From positions 620,001 through 684,000 of the forward strand of contig CAVVKG010000001.1 in assembly GCA_963748925.1 (NCBI GenBank): 64,000 nucleotides of DNA, given 5' to 3'. Below the pieces are notes generated by a model. It had not been told where the DNA came from. It saw only the letters and a list, made by a program, of their open reading frames with translations, and ran no database searches. The stretch is from Cryomorpha sp963748925 (GTDB lineage Bacteria > Bacteroidota > Bacteroidia > Flavobacteriales_D > Cryomorphaceae). The first letter of the stretch is position 1; the number at the start of each line of letters is the position of its first letter. The position numbers and the translations under genes were made by a program. Positions 17,862 to 28,033 of the stretch are shown here, piece by piece.

Positions 17862-17978
17862 ATGGCCAAAGAGAAAAATATCCAGAAAACCAACGAGAAA
17901 AAGGTTGCTACAAAGTCGCTTATGGAGAAAAGAGCAGACAAAAAGGCGAAACAAAAAGCAAAAAGCAAATACGATTAG
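17862..17978 (+). CDS. Tiny lysine-rich protein (38 residues)
   Basis: An ATG at 17862 opens a 38-codon frame ending TAG. The product is very rich in Lys with Glu, Gln and Ala (it ends KAKQKAKSKYD) and has no hydrophobic segment. Small Lys-rich proteins of similar size and opening (MAKEKN...) are widespread in Bacteroidota, so this is likely a real gene rather than a chance frame. A strong terminator 84 bases downstream supports a transcript here. A longer frame in another phase across the same bases (17740-18000) has poor protein sense. Nucleic-acid or ribosome binding is inferred from composition only. Confidence 0.6.
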   Translation: MAKEKNIQKTNEKKVATKSLMEKRADKKAKQKAKSKYD

Positions 17979-18061
17979 TCAGTGGTTGAAACCAGTCTGA
18001 ATTGACATATTTGTGTTTTCCTCGTATAAAGAGTAAGAAGTATTGATGCTTCTGCAAAACT

Positions 18062-18096
18062 AATCACCACTCCTTAAAAGGTGGTGATTTTTTTTA
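18062..18096 (+). terminator. Rho-independent terminator after tiny lysine-rich gene
   Basis: AATCACCAC and GTGGTGATT form a nine-base stem with a loop of about ten bases, followed by T7-8. It ends about 20 bases before the convergent CBS-protein gene. Confidence 0.8.
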
Positions 18097-18116
18097 TTGA
18101 AAGAATTCCTTACTCT

Positions 18117-18575
18117 TTACCAAGTGGCGTGTTCAAGATTTTCAACAGCCCTTAATACATCACGCTGGCTTATTTGACCAATAAGTCTCCCCTCTTTAAG
18201 AACAGGAAATCTTCTTACTTTCAATTCCAAAAATCGCCGGGCAGCATCCAGTATATTTACATCCGGACCAATTGTGATTACATCTTTAACCATGTGATGA
18301 GAAACTAGCCCAGGGTCGTTTGGAACATTGCTATACTTTCCTTTTACTATTTCTTTCAGGCAGTCTCCCTCAGAAATGATACCAACCAGTTTGCCGGTAG
18401 AATCGAGAACCGGACCTCCTGAAATATTCTTCTTGAGTAAAATTTCAACCACGTCACCTATAGATTGATCGGGTGAGAAGGTTACGAGTTTTTCGGTCAT
18501 GTAATCACGAACCTGTACTTGTTGAATCTCTTTTTTTGGCGGCGCTTTGCGCACTCCTATGTAACTCTTTACCAT
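18117..18575 (-). CDS. Two-CBS-domain protein
   Basis: A 152-residue cytoplasmic protein made of a CBS pair. CBS1 (about residues 23-85) has VRDYMTEKLVTFSPDQSI and GKLVGIISEGDCLKEI. CBS2 (about 92-150) has VKDVITIGPDVNILDAARRF and GRLIGQISQRDVLRAVENL. Such pairs bind adenine nucleotides and often sense energy state. No catalytic domain is attached, so it may act on a partner protein. The start ATG at 18575 gives a short basic N-terminal tail. It is a single-gene unit. Confidence 0.85.
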   Translation of the reverse strand: MVKSYIGVRKAPPKKEIQQVQVRDYMTEKLVTFSPDQSIGDVVEILLKKNISGGPVLDSTGKLVGIISEGDCLKEIVKGKYSNVPNDPGLVSHHMVKDVITIGPDVNILDAARRFLELKVRRFPVLKEGRLIGQISQRDVLRAVENLEHATW

Positions 18576-18760
18576 AACAATTAAGATTAAAAAGGTTAAG
18601 CTATATTATTGACCTTTTGGACTGTAGGAAAGTAATCATTATTTTTCAATTACGAGAGGTTCTGTTTTATGTTATTGTAAAATAGATAATTACACGATGT
18701 TGTATTATAGATAAAATCATTGTTATTTTGTGCCTGAGCCTAATACTTAACTTTCTTTCG

Positions 18761-19192
18761 ATGAAAATACCGGCAATATCATTTTTATATATCCTTACTT
18801 TCTCCCTATTCTCTTTAACCTTGGTTGCACAAAATCCTTCTGACATTATGGGTATTTGGCTTACCCAGGAAGAAGAAGCTAAGATCGAAATTTACCAAAA
18901 CACAGATGGAGAAACTTATTTCGGAAAAATCATATGGCTCAAAGAGCCAAATGGAGAAGACGGAAACCCGAAAAAAGACGAAAACGGGAAACTAGTATTA
19001 AATATGATAAACCTAAAAAATTTTGTGTTTGATGATGGCGAATGGATTGACGGAACCATTTATGATCCAAAATCGGGTAGCACTTACTATTGTACCATTA
19101 CATTGGAGAGTGCAGACAAATTGAAGGTTCGCGGAAGCGTTGACCCGATGGGTTGGATAGGCAAAACAAACTATTGGACACGGGTAAAGTGA
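18761..19192 (+). CDS. DUF2147 family exported protein
   Basis: A 143-residue exported protein with a signal peptide (FLYILTFSLFSLTLVAQN) and then the DUF2147 core: IMGIWLTQEEEAKIEIYQ, YFGKIIWLKEPN, KNFVFDDGEWIDGTIYDP and VRGSVDPMGWIGKTNYWTR. This is a lipocalin-like beta domain. The frame is open upstream to 18728, but the ATG at 18761 puts the basic residue directly before the hydrophobic signal. The family's role is unknown; it is often found as a single-gene unit in Bacteroidota. Confidence 0.85.
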   Translation: MKIPAISFLYILTFSLFSLTLVAQNPSDIMGIWLTQEEEAKIEIYQNTDGETYFGKIIWLKEPNGEDGNPKKDENGKLVLNMINLKNFVFDDGEWIDGTIYDPKSGSTYYCTITLESADKLKVRGSVDPMGWIGKTNYWTRVK

Positions 19193-19370
19193 AATAGAAA
19201 GCCTGGTAACAGACAGGAAAATGAGTTTTCAGAAAGGCCTTTGAGCCGGGTTTTCAAGGCTTAAATAGCCTTTACCTCACAGCCAACTTTTTGAATTAAA
19301 CCCACAAAATGAATCCATCCCTGTTATAGATAAGTTTAAAATTCAAAATTTTAATTTAAAGAAGCAAAAA

Positions 19371-19400
19371 AATCGCCTGCTAATTAAATAACAGGCGATT
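19371..19400 (-). terminator. Terminator after M36 peptidase gene
   Basis: AATCGCCTG and CAGGCGATT form a stem with a 12-base loop, and the minus strand continues into a T-rich run (A7 on the plus strand at its left). It lies about 27 bases after the M36 stop codon. Confidence 0.75.
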
Positions 19401-19426
19401 TAGATCAAAATTTAAGAAGTATCTTC

Positions 19427-22400
19427 TTAATGCGCAATCATTAATTTATGTCTGTGAACAGGCATCTTATCTGCCGCTAAAAGCGTGAGAGAGTAAACAC
19501 CGGTTGGAATGGTTGAGATATTTATTTGAAACTCCGACCCATCGACCACATTTTCACTCATAACCAATTTACCCTGGATATCGTGAATAACTAAGTGTTC
19601 GATTTTCGCTTCTCCTTCATTTTTGATAATGAGAACTTCAGATGCCGGATTTGGATGTATTCTAATATCTCCGGACTGGTAATTTTCAATTCCCGTTACA
19701 ATTACTTCAATTGTTTCGGTGAATTCACAATCAGAATCTGTGGTAAGTGTCACATCATAAACACCACTTTCGGCATAAGTATGAGTAGGATTTTGATCTG
19801 AAGAAGTATTTCCATCACCAAAATCCCAGTTCCATGAAGATGAGCTACCAAGGGCTGTAAAACTTGCAGTAAGTCCTGAGAGGTCAGACGTGAAAGTTGA
19901 CCCTGCTATTACCGTGGCAGTTGCTTCTGTAGGTTCACTAAGACATCTAAAAGGTACTACTTCGAAATCGTAGAAGTAATAGTAAAAATCTGATCCAGCA
20001 GACGAACCATTGATTGATAACAAGCCAGGTGTAACGTAGGGATAATTTGCACCGGAATCATTTCTGTACAAATTAGCTTGATCTAAACCAATGCTATATT
20101 GACCGGGAATGTCGATCTGAAGGTTTAACTGGATTCTGTCACCACCAACGAAATCAATATCTACAACAACCTGATCGATAAGTTCTCCATCTGAATTACC
20201 TTCCCAAAGAGAAATAACACGTGTACCGGTCGCACCACTATTTACATAAACCGATTGAATAGTAAGTGGCTGAAAAGTTTCGAAATCAACCGTTCCTATA
20301 AAAGTGGTTGCATGATTTCCACCTGTTCCAAAATTTTCAGTTTCCGGGCCAACAAATGAAGGTTCTTGCGGGTCTAACTCAACCTGAGCAAAATAGTTTA
20401 TAGATTGGTTTCCTAATTGAACTTCAAAATCATTTCCTTCACCAACAACATTGTCATCCTGATCTGTCCAAAAAATAGATGCCTCGTCACTACTTGTTGC
20501 AGAAAGCGTAACCGTTTCACCCGCACAACCTTCGGCTCCAACAGTCTCAGGCGCATCTGGGGTGCTGTACTCAATTAGATTTGTTTGGGTGATAACATCC
20601 TCACCGAGTGTATTGGTTACGGTAAGAGAAACGCTGTAAACCCCTTCATTTTCATACGTGTGAATAGGATTTTGTTCGTCTGATGTTTCACCATCTCCAA
20701 ATTCCCAAAACCATGATTGTGGCTGATCTTCACTTTCGTCAATAAATTCTACAATACCGTTACAGGTGCTCGCATTAGAAACTGAAAAGCCTGCAATCGG
20801 AGCCGAGGTAATATTAAAGCACGCAGGAGGTAAATCAAAAGCTGCCGTTCCATCAGTGCGACTATCGGTTGAGCCTTGATCAGCACTGTATCCCAATCCG
20901 CGCTTTGCAAAAACCTTCCAAATAAGACATTCGTTAGCACCGTCGTTAGTAATCTCATCTGCCGCCAAAATCGCATCGCGACCATCCACAAAACCAGGAG
21001 AGCACGGTTGAAGTTTGAGGGCATCAGTAATAAGTTGCATAACAATATTATTACCAGCTGTGCCATTGATTAAGTCTTCGTCATATCCATATTCGTTAAT
21101 GAATGCCCATGAGAGATCCCACAGCATGGTAGACCAAATGAAACCTACACCATGTGGTTGTGAGATTTCATTGTTACCTATATCAGCATAAGTATAATCG
21201 TTTGCCACAAAATTCGTGTCGTAAGGCAAGGGCCGTATGCCATTTCCGTCAATTTCTTCGTCAGAAGCAAAGGTACCCATGGGCCTACGTGTGGGGTTAT
21301 CGCTATTGATATCTACCGTGAGCATAATTGCGTACCAATCACTCCATCCTTCTCCCATCTGCTCTTCATTACCTAAGCAACCGGATGTAGCTGCTCCGCC
21401 AGTAAGTCGATTGCTCAATCCGTGCACATATTCATGCACCACTACTCCATTATCAAAGCTACCATCTATGAAATTCTCACCGCTGGTATCCACAATATCA
21501 GCATTTATTGTTTCATCATTTTCCAAGGCTGCAATTAGCTCCTCTCCTTCTGATTGAAGAATCATAAAAGAAGGTATTCCCACCGAGCCGGCAGTTCCTC
21601 CGCCGGGATTAATTAAGCCGGTAGTGTTATTCACGATAATGCAGGCTATTGCTCCAGCCTCCTCTGCTGCTATGACTTTTGTGTCAAAATTGCAACCCCC
21701 TCTTCTCACAATGGCAATTTTACCAGCGAGTTCTTCAGGGTTTACCGCTGGCTGGCAACCATTGCTTAATCCGTCATTGTCTAATAATAAAGCCAAATCG
21801 GCATTGATCCCACCTGCAGGCACATTCGCTCCAAAAGTAGATAGGTTGCTAGCGGTGTAGCTGCCAGCTAATGGGGCCGGAGAGTTCACAATAAAAAAGT
21901 CGCTTACCTGTCCTGATTGCCATAAGAACATTTGCATTCTAGGATTTTGGCCATCTGGAGGAGTCGCCATATTGGCATTATTAAACCCCTCCCCATCCTG
22001 GCATTCGGCATTAACAAAATCTCCGTCCAAACCTTCATTAGAGTAATTCGTAGCTTGAAAATTACCGGATCCTTCATCAAACCCATATTTAAAAAGAATA
22101 TCATGAATTCGATTATTTAAGTAAAAGAGATTTGTAGTAGAAGCTGCCAAATAATTTTCAGGCAACTGATTTGAATCATAAGAGAAATCAAAGAGAAGGT
22201 CAGAGCCACCATCTGGCGAAAATCCCGGATTATTATTGTCGTCTATATCGTCATAAGCATACACATTATTCCCTCTGGTAATAGTGAATTCCGGACCTTC
22301 TGAACCATCAGTGTCATGCCATCCAAATGGAGAAGCTGTTGCATCTGCAGGTTGTGAAACAAGTGTTCGTGATCCGTGATTTGGACTCTCAATAGGCAAT

Positions 22401-23122
22401 TCAAAAATGCGATAACCGGATCCATCGAGGGGAGTAAGCGGAGCAACATCCGCTTTGGGAGCGTGCGTGTGAGAAATTGCATCTCCAGTGCTCATGTGGT
22501 CAACAGTACAGGTTGTAATCCAGTCTATTTTATCAAGTAAGGTGCCATCAACAGCATCGACAGTATATTGATACCAATGATCACCTGAGGGCAATTCACA
22601 ATCAAACATCCAGGCAAGTTTAAGCTGCTTTTCGGCAGTCATAAAATAAACGAGTTCTGCTTTGCCCAAATGTTGAAAAGAACTACCAACAATAGTAATA
22701 TCGGCTTTATTAGACTCTCCCTGAATTACTGTGACCTGAAGACCGGGAATAAAATTTTGCAATTGACTTAAAGCAGCGTCCTCCAAAGAAAATGATGGGC
22801 TTGACGTTGTTGCACTCAAGTTCGGAAAGAAATTTCCAGTAGCATATCTCAGATTTCCTTCCTGGTCAAAGGCGGTTGTAAGCGCAGAGTTTGCAACTCG
22901 AAAACCATTAAGGGATTGTGAAGCGTAGAGATGTGTAACACCATTGTGTTTGGAGGTATGCTGTGAATTGGTGACAATGTTTTGAATATCGTTCCTATTC
23001 AGCTTTTCATTATTTTCCAATAAATAATTCTGAATTTGAGTGATTTCAGAATTTTGAGCAAAAGATAGTAAGCTAATTGTACAAAGCAATACTGCTCCCA
23101 GGTAAGGAAAAAGTTTTTTCAT
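19427..23122 (-). CDS. Secreted M36 (fungalysin) metallopeptidase with PA and PKD domains and T9SS type A sorting domain
   Basis: A 1231-residue secreted peptidase. Order: signal peptide; FTP-type propeptide; M36 catalytic domain with zinc motif HEYVH at residues 563-567 and the glutamate of GEGWSD at about 591; a PA (protease-associated) insert before it (about residues 440-545, with LAGKIAIVRRGGCNFDTK); a PKD domain near 790-860; a cysteine-containing beta-rich section; a second PKD domain (about 1080-1140, WNWDFGDGNTSS); and a T9SS type A sorting domain at the end (IRIHPNPASEVLIIKNEG and a final KLMIAH). The sorting domain directs export by type IX secretion and surface attachment or release. 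Probable role is degrading extracellular protein for food. The gene is a single transcription unit with a terminator. Confidence 0.92.
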   Translation of the reverse strand: MKKLFPYLGAVLLCTISLLSFAQNSEITQIQNYLLENNEKLNRNDIQNIVTNSQHTSKHNGVTHLYASQSLNGFRVANSALTTAFDQEGNLRYATGNFFPNLSATTSSPSFSLEDAALSQLQNFIPGLQVTVIQGESNKADITIVGSSFQHLGKAELVYFMTAEKQLKLAWMFDCELPSGDHWYQYTVDAVDGTLLDKIDWITTCTVDHMSTGDAISHTHAPKADVAPLTPLDGSGYRIFELPIESPNHGSRTLVSQPADATASPFGWHDTDGSEGPEFTITRGNNVYAYDDIDDNNNPGFSPDGGSDLLFDFSYDSNQLPENYLAASTTNLFYLNNRIHDILFKYGFDEGSGNFQATNYSNEGLDGDFVNAECQDGEGFNNANMATPPDGQNPRMQMFLWQSGQVSDFFIVNSPAPLAGSYTASNLSTFGANVPAGGINADLALLLDNDGLSNGCQPAVNPEELAGKIAIVRRGGCNFDTKVIAAEEAGAIACIIVNNTTGLINPGGGTAGSVGIPSFMILQSEGEELIAALENDETINADIVDTSGENFIDGSFDNGVVVHEYVHGLSNRLTGGAATSGCLGNEEQMGEGWSDWYAIMLTVDINSDNPTRRPMGTFASDEEIDGNGIRPLPYDTNFVANDYTYADIGNNEISQPHGVGFIWSTMLWDLSWAFINEYGYDEDLINGTAGNNIVMQLITDALKLQPCSPGFVDGRDAILAADEITNDGANECLIWKVFAKRGLGYSADQGSTDSRTDGTAAFDLPPACFNITSAPIAGFSVSNASTCNGIVEFIDESEDQPQSWFWEFGDGETSDEQNPIHTYENEGVYSVSLTVTNTLGEDVITQTNLIEYSTPDAPETVGAEGCAGETVTLSATSSDEASIFWTDQDDNVVGEGNDFEVQLGNQSINYFAQVELDPQEPSFVGPETENFGTGGNHATTFIGTVDFETFQPLTIQSVYVNSGATGTRVISLWEGNSDGELIDQVVVDIDFVGGDRIQLNLQIDIPGQYSIGLDQANLYRNDSGANYPYVTPGLLSINGSSAGSDFYYYFYDFEVVPFRCLSEPTEATATVIAGSTFTSDLSGLTASFTALGSSSSWNWDFGDGNTSSDQNPTHTYAESGVYDVTLTTDSDCEFTETIEVIVTGIENYQSGDIRIHPNPASEVLIIKNEGEAKIEHLVIHDIQGKLVMSENVVDGSEFQINISTIPTGVYSLTLLAADKMPVHRHKLMIAH

Positions 23123-23244
23123 CTATATGATATTGGTTTCAGGTGAAAATATCGGACAAAATTCTGATAATTCAATCTAATTGTTTTTAAAGTTGATTTT
23201 CTAATTTTCTCACAATAGGATTTTTAACTTCAAAAAATAAAAAC

Positions 23245-24475
23245 TCAATCGCTTTTTGCTGGCTTCATCTTGTTAAGCTGATGTACAGTAAGAAATAAAG
23301 AAACGAGCATAATTAGAGCCCCTGCGGCAAATGGTGCACCGGAGAAATTAAGGATAGCATTTGACCCGGTAAAAAGGTAAAACATATACGTCATAACAGG
23401 AGGACCAATAATCGCTGTTAGGCTCATTATACTCGTAAGTGTGCCTTGCAGCTGACCTTGCATATTGTCTGGAACAAAATTGGAAATGATACCTTGTAAT
23501 GTTGGACCGGCAACACCGCCGAGACAGTAAGGCACGATAAAGGCAAACATCATCCACGGTTCACTGGCAACAGAGAATAGAAACAATCCGAGAGTCCAAA
23601 AAACCATCCCTAAAATAATAGTTTTCCTTTCGCCTAGCTTCTTCACCACAATGCGAATTAGTCCGCCCTGAACCAAGGCAACAACAACTCCCACGGCTGC
23701 TAAAGAATAACCTATCATAGCTTCGTCCCATTCAAACTCATATTTAGTAAAAAAAGTCCATGTAGATTGCACTGCATGACCAGCAACATGAATGAGAAAA
23801 AATGGAATAATGAAACCCAGAACCTCAGGAAATTGACGCAGATTTTTGAGACCACCTATTGGATTCGCAGATTTCAAAACGAATTATTTTAGTTCGCTTT
23901 TCTGGTGGTAGAGACTCGGGAAGAACTACGAAACCGTAAACGAAATTAACAAGGCTAAGACCTGCCGCCACTAGAAAAGGCATTTGTACCCCCCATTTAG
24001 CCGCAACACCGCCAATTACCGGACCGATGATAAAGCCCAATCCAAAAGCTGCACCAATAATTCCAAAATTTTGAGCTTTCTTTTCGGGAGTGCTGATATC
24101 GGCAATGTATGCAGTCGCCACGGTAAAACTCGCTCCCGATATTCCGGCTAAAATCCTTCCCAGAAAAAGCCATCCGAGCGTGGGAGCAAAAGCATGAAAA
24201 ACATAGTCGATCCCGAGTCCGAAAAGTGCGATTAGAAGTATAGGTCGCCTCCCAAATTTATCGCTTAGCATTCCCAAAAACGGAGCAAAAACAAATTGCA
24301 TAGCAGCGTAAGCAAACATGAGCCAGCCTCCAATTCTTGAGGCTTCACTAAGTCCCTCTCCCGACAAATTTTCAATGAGCGCCGGCAGTATAGGAATTAT
24401 TATTCCTATTCCTATTACATCTATAAGGATGGTTACAAATATGAACCCTAATGTAGCCTTAGAATTTTTTACCAT
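23245..24475 (-). pseudogene. TCR/Tet-type MFS efflux transporter, split by one frameshift
   Basis: The first 208 or so codons (24475 down to about 23890) and a second frame (23877 to 23245) together make a normal 12-helix major facilitator of about 405 residues. Motif A, GMLSDKFGRRP, is in the first half, and ESLPPEKRTK precedes the break. The continuation FVLKSANPIGGLKNLRQFPE is in the second frame. One extra base in the A-run near 23882-23892 explains the break. TetA-type and related transporters export drugs or small molecules by proton antiport; the substrate cannot be told. If the frameshift is real the protein stops before helix 7. Confidence 0.78.
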
Positions 24476-24604
24476 GAGAGACTACAAATCTAAACGTTAA
24501 GAGCTTAGGTCGGCTCTTTTGAGAAAAAAAAGGTTGATGCCAGCAAAGTGGGGTTAAGCGCAATCAGAAAATTGAATCTTAAAATTATCAGGACAAAGCT
24601 AGTC

Positions 24605-25366
24605 CTACTCTTTCGCTTTGCTATTGAGCAATCTTAGCTTACTGTGTTTCAAAAAATCGCTGTAGGCTGAGTTTTTAGCAATGAGATAACCGCTCAATCC
24701 ATCTCGAAACCCACCTTTGAAAATAAAGATTTTCAAAAATTTTATGAGTGGTCCGAAAAAGAGCTTTATGAAACCGGAGCTTTTCCCTTTTTCAAAATTG
24801 ATTTCAGCTTTAAGGGAAGAATATTTATTAATAGTATCAACATGTTGCTCGATGGAATGGACAGAATAATGCAACATATCTCCTTCTAGTTTTCCTTTTT
24901 GTGCATCCTTATCAATATCCAGATATTCGTGCACTTTCTCACCAGCCCATCTCGCCTTGGTTTTGTCAAAAAGGCGAAATTTCGAGTCGGGATACCAACC
25001 GCTATGTTTTATCCATTGACCGCAGTAGCTGTTTAAGCGATTCATTTTAAGGGCATCCTGACTACCTGAATTTTTCCAGCTCAAAATAGACGATCTCAAT
25101 TTTTCTGAAAGCGCTTCATCTGCATCCATAGAGAGGATGAACTTATGGCTGGTTTGAGCAATGGCAAAATTCTTTTGAGCTGCAAAATCAGCAAACGGAT
25201 GTTGAACAAACTTTAAATCATATGTTCGGCAAATTTCAGGCGTCTTATCTGTAGAATAGCTATCTACGACGACTATTTCGTCTGCAATTCCCTCTAGAGA
25301 ATCAAGGCAACGCTTTATATTCCGCTGCTCGTTGAAAGTAATGATTGCCGCCGAAATTTTTGTCAT
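24605..25366 (-). CDS. Family 2 glycosyltransferase (WaaE/KdtX-like)
   Basis: About 253 residues. It opens ISAAIITFNEQRNIKRCLDS, typical of GT-A family 2, with EIVVVDSYSTDKTPEI near residue 30 and the DxD-like SMDADEAL at about residue 88. The LPS-core enzyme relatives WaaE/KdtX share GWYPDSKFRLFDK and the WAGEKVHEYLD region. It likely adds a sugar to lipopolysaccharide or a similar surface glycan at the inner membrane. The frame is open upstream to 25480 within the SDR gene, but the ATG at 25366 sits one base after the SDR stop and gives the family's normal N-terminus. It ends a compact minus-strand set with the SDR and S9 peptidase genes. Confidence 0.85.
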   Translation of the reverse strand: MTKISAAIITFNEQRNIKRCLDSLEGIADEIVVVDSYSTDKTPEICRTYDLKFVQHPFADFAAQKNFAIAQTSHKFILSMDADEALSEKLRSSILSWKNSGSQDALKMNRLNSYCGQWIKHSGWYPDSKFRLFDKTKARWAGEKVHEYLDIDKDAQKGKLEGDMLHYSVHSIEQHVDTINKYSSLKAEINFEKGKSSGFIKLFFGPLIKFLKIFIFKGGFRDGLSGYLIAKNSAYSDFLKHSKLRLLNSKAKE

Positions 25367-25367
25367 T

Positions 25368-26078
25368 CTACCAGTCAATTTCCTTTTTATCGCGCCAAAA
25401 TTTTCCTGTCTCGCTAATGTCGAGCTCTGTGGCAACCCACACAGGAGTTTGTGCCCCTTGATCAACAGATCGCGGCGCATTTGAACCTCCCATTGCAGTT
25501 TTTGTCCATCCAGGGCATACGGAGTTTACAGAAATCCCTTTTTCGGATAATACCGGAGCCAGTTGACGGGTTACCGCATTAAGTGCTGTTTTAGAAAGCG
25601 AATAAATTGGTGCCCATGAGCCAAGCTCTTTCTTACAGAAACTACCTACAATACTCGAAAGCATTACTACCCTCGAACCGGTATTCATAACCGGTAAAAG
25701 TGTTTTGGTAAGCATCAGAGGGCCAACAGTATTGGTATGAAGAGTAAGCAAAATTTCATCTTTAGAAAGATCGAGAATACTCTTTTGGTCGTCTAATAGA
25801 ATGGCCGCATTATTTACCAAAACGTCTATCTTTTCGTTCTTTTCAGTTAGCTTGGTTAATAGCGCATCTAAACTTTTTTGGTCTGTAACGTCCAACTCAA
25901 CTACTTCCACATCATGCCCTTCACCCCGAAGCAGACCCGAAGACTGAAGAAGTCTGGATAAATTGCGGCTTCCCATGTAAACTTTAAAACCTTTAAAGCA
26001 AAGCTGTCGCGAAATTTCAAAACCTATACCTTTATTAGCTCCTGTTACAATGGCTATTTTCTTGATTTCTTCGGTCAT
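25368..26078 (-). CDS. Short-chain dehydrogenase/reductase
   Basis: A 236-residue oxidoreductase of the SDR superfamily. The NAD(P)-binding motif TGANKGIG is at residues 13-20, LVNNAA near 88, and the catalytic YSLSK near 160, with SS in VVMLSSIVG as the catalytic Ser. An Arg in GSRN after the second strand suggests NADPH preference. Similar proteins are carbonyl-reductase-like. The start lies one base after the S9 peptidase stop, and the GT2 start one base after its own stop. The reaction is not predictable from sequence. Confidence 0.87.
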   Translation of the reverse strand: MTEEIKKIAIVTGANKGIGFEISRQLCFKGFKVYMGSRNLSRLLQSSGLLRGEGHDVEVVELDVTDQKSLDALLTKLTEKNEKIDVLVNNAAILLDDQKSILDLSKDEILLTLHTNTVGPLMLTKTLLPVMNTGSRVVMLSSIVGSFCKKELGSWAPIYSLSKTALNAVTRQLAPVLSEKGISVNSVCPGWTKTAMGGSNAPRSVDQGAQTPVWVATELDISETGKFWRDKKEIDW

Positions 26079-26079
26079 A

Positions 26080-27977
26080 TTACAAGGTTTCTTTTAGCCA
26101 GCGGAAAAATTCATTTTGCCATACAATTCCATTTTGCGGACTTAGCACCCAGTGATTTTCTTCGGGTAAGTAAAGCAATCTGCTTTTGATACCAAGCATT
26201 TGGGTAGCGGTAAAAGCCTCAAGCCCCTGCCCTATTGGAATTCTGAAATCTTTACCACCCTGAATAATTAATATTGGCGTGTCCCAATCCTGCACGTGAT
26301 TAATTGGGTTGTATTCATTATAAGCTTTTTGAGCATCTTCATTTTCCTTATCCCAGTATGGTCCACCGATATCCCAATTCATAAAGAAAAGTTCTTCGGT
26401 TGTTCCATACATACTCTGCAAGTTAAAAGGACCATCGTGAGCAATAAACGTTTTAAATCTGCCTTCGTGAATTCCTTCCAGAAAAAAAGCTGAGTAACCA
26501 CCATAGCTGGCACCCACGCATCCCCGTCGTTCTTTATCTACATAGGGTTCTTCCGAAAATGCATCGATCGCCGAGAGGTAATCGCGCATATTCTGTCCAC
26601 CCCAGTCTTTAGAAATTTGTTCATTCCATTCAACACCGTAGCCGGGCATCCCTCGTCGGTTGGGCGCTACAATAATGTATCCTTGCGCTGCCATAAGTTG
26701 AAAATTCCATCTGAAAGAGTAAAATTGACTCAAAGCCGATTGCGGACCGCCCTGGGTATAAAGAAGTGTGGGATATTTTTTCGTAGGATCAAAGTTCGGC
26801 GGATAAATAACCCAGGTCAACATCGACTTTCCATCGGTGGTTTCTACCATACGCGATTCAACTTTACCAAGAGTAATTTTAGAATAAGTCTCATCATTCA
26901 CATGCGTAAGTTGGGTTAGCTTTCCTGATTTCAAATCAATACTGTATAGCTCACGTGCATGATTCATGTCATTTTTACCGGCAATCAGCTTGCCTTCAGC
27001 AAATCCCACTAAAGCAGAAATATCATGTGTTCCATCTTGTGATTTGCTTCACAGAAGTCTTTTCGGTGGCATTTTTGTGTACGTTAACAGAGAAAAGCTG
27101 CACTGTTCCTTCTGTCGCTGCATTAAAATAAATTGTCTTTTCCTTCACTGCCCCAAATAAAGGAGTTTACTGTACCATCCCAATCGGCAGTAAGATTCAC
27201 CGGTTTACCATTGATCATGATCTTGATATCATTCTTGTCGCTTTCATAACCATCGCGAGCCATAGAAAGCCATGCGAGCGTTCCCAAATTAGAAAATAAA
27301 GGATTTGTGTCATATCCCGGATTCGATTCTGTTAAATTTTTAGTGGTTTTGGTAGAAAGTGTGTACTCATACAAATCTGTATTTGTGCTATTTACATAGT
27401 CATTCCCTTTGAGTTTTTTGGAAACATAAACCACTGTTTTACCTTCAGGTCCCCATGTGTAGTCTTCGCTTCCGCCAAATGGCTTTGTGGGCGTATCATA
27501 TGGTTCATCTTCCATGATATCTATTGCTTCGCTTCCATCAACCATTTCCAGAATCACATGATTATTCGTTCCGGTTTCCCAAGTATCCCAATGCCTGATA
27601 TTGAGTTCGTTAAAAATTAGAGCATTGCTCTTGGTCATCTCCGGATACAAATCTTCTCCACTTATTTTTTGAATTTTAACCGATTTATCAGAGAGTTTCC
27701 AGTTGCCATCAGGTGATAGCTGATTATCCTTCAAAATAGAAGCACCGCTATCATTTCTTGTGGCGATTCCGGTTTTTAGGTCGAGAACAAAAGTCTCAGA
27801 GTTAAAAGTGTTCTCGGCAATATCGGGTGTTGTTACTTTATAAACGAGGCTTGATTCATCTTCAGAGATTCCCACAGGACTAACTCTTCCAAGACTCCAA
27901 AGCATCTCCGGTGTCATCACTTGCGCCGACGATATCAGCGGAAGCATAAGAAGAAAAACTATAAATCTGATTTTCAT
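26080..27977 (-). pseudogene. S9 prolyl-oligopeptidase family peptidase, two frameshifts
   Basis: Together the pieces form one exported S9 peptidase of about 630 residues. The N-terminal part (27977-27123) has a signal peptide (IVFLLMLPLISSAQ) and WD40-like beta-propeller repeats. The C-terminal part (27009-26080) has the alpha/beta-hydrolase domain with catalytic Ser in GASYGGYSAFF, Asp in QGGKDFRIP and His in EENHWVLSP. Between them the sense is kept in other frames (FNAATEGTVQLFSVNVHKNA, then DGTHDISALVGF). Single-base gains near 27124-27132 (T-run) and 27036-27041 (A-pair) account for the breaks. All catalytic residues are present. If the breaks are errors this is a full periplasmic dipeptidyl or acylaminoacyl peptidase. 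Confidence 0.8.
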
Positions 27978-28033
27978 GTTAATCGGTTTAGATGATAAAT
28001 TTATAAATTAAGCTGTGATAAGATGCTCTCTGA

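Noticed and set aside
17740..18000. 86-codon frame over the tiny lysine-rich gene
   Set aside because: Its composition (Arg/Lys/Trp-rich) looks like a shadow of the 38-codon frame in another phase.
22243..22482. Reverse-frame ORFs inside the M36 gene
   Set aside because: Several frames of 60-110 codons lie within the 3.7 kb gene on both strands; none has a signal, motif or promoter.
24605..25480. GT2 protein starting at 25480
   Set aside because: The extra 38 codons lie in the SDR gene in another frame; the ATG at 25366 gives the family's normal beginning.
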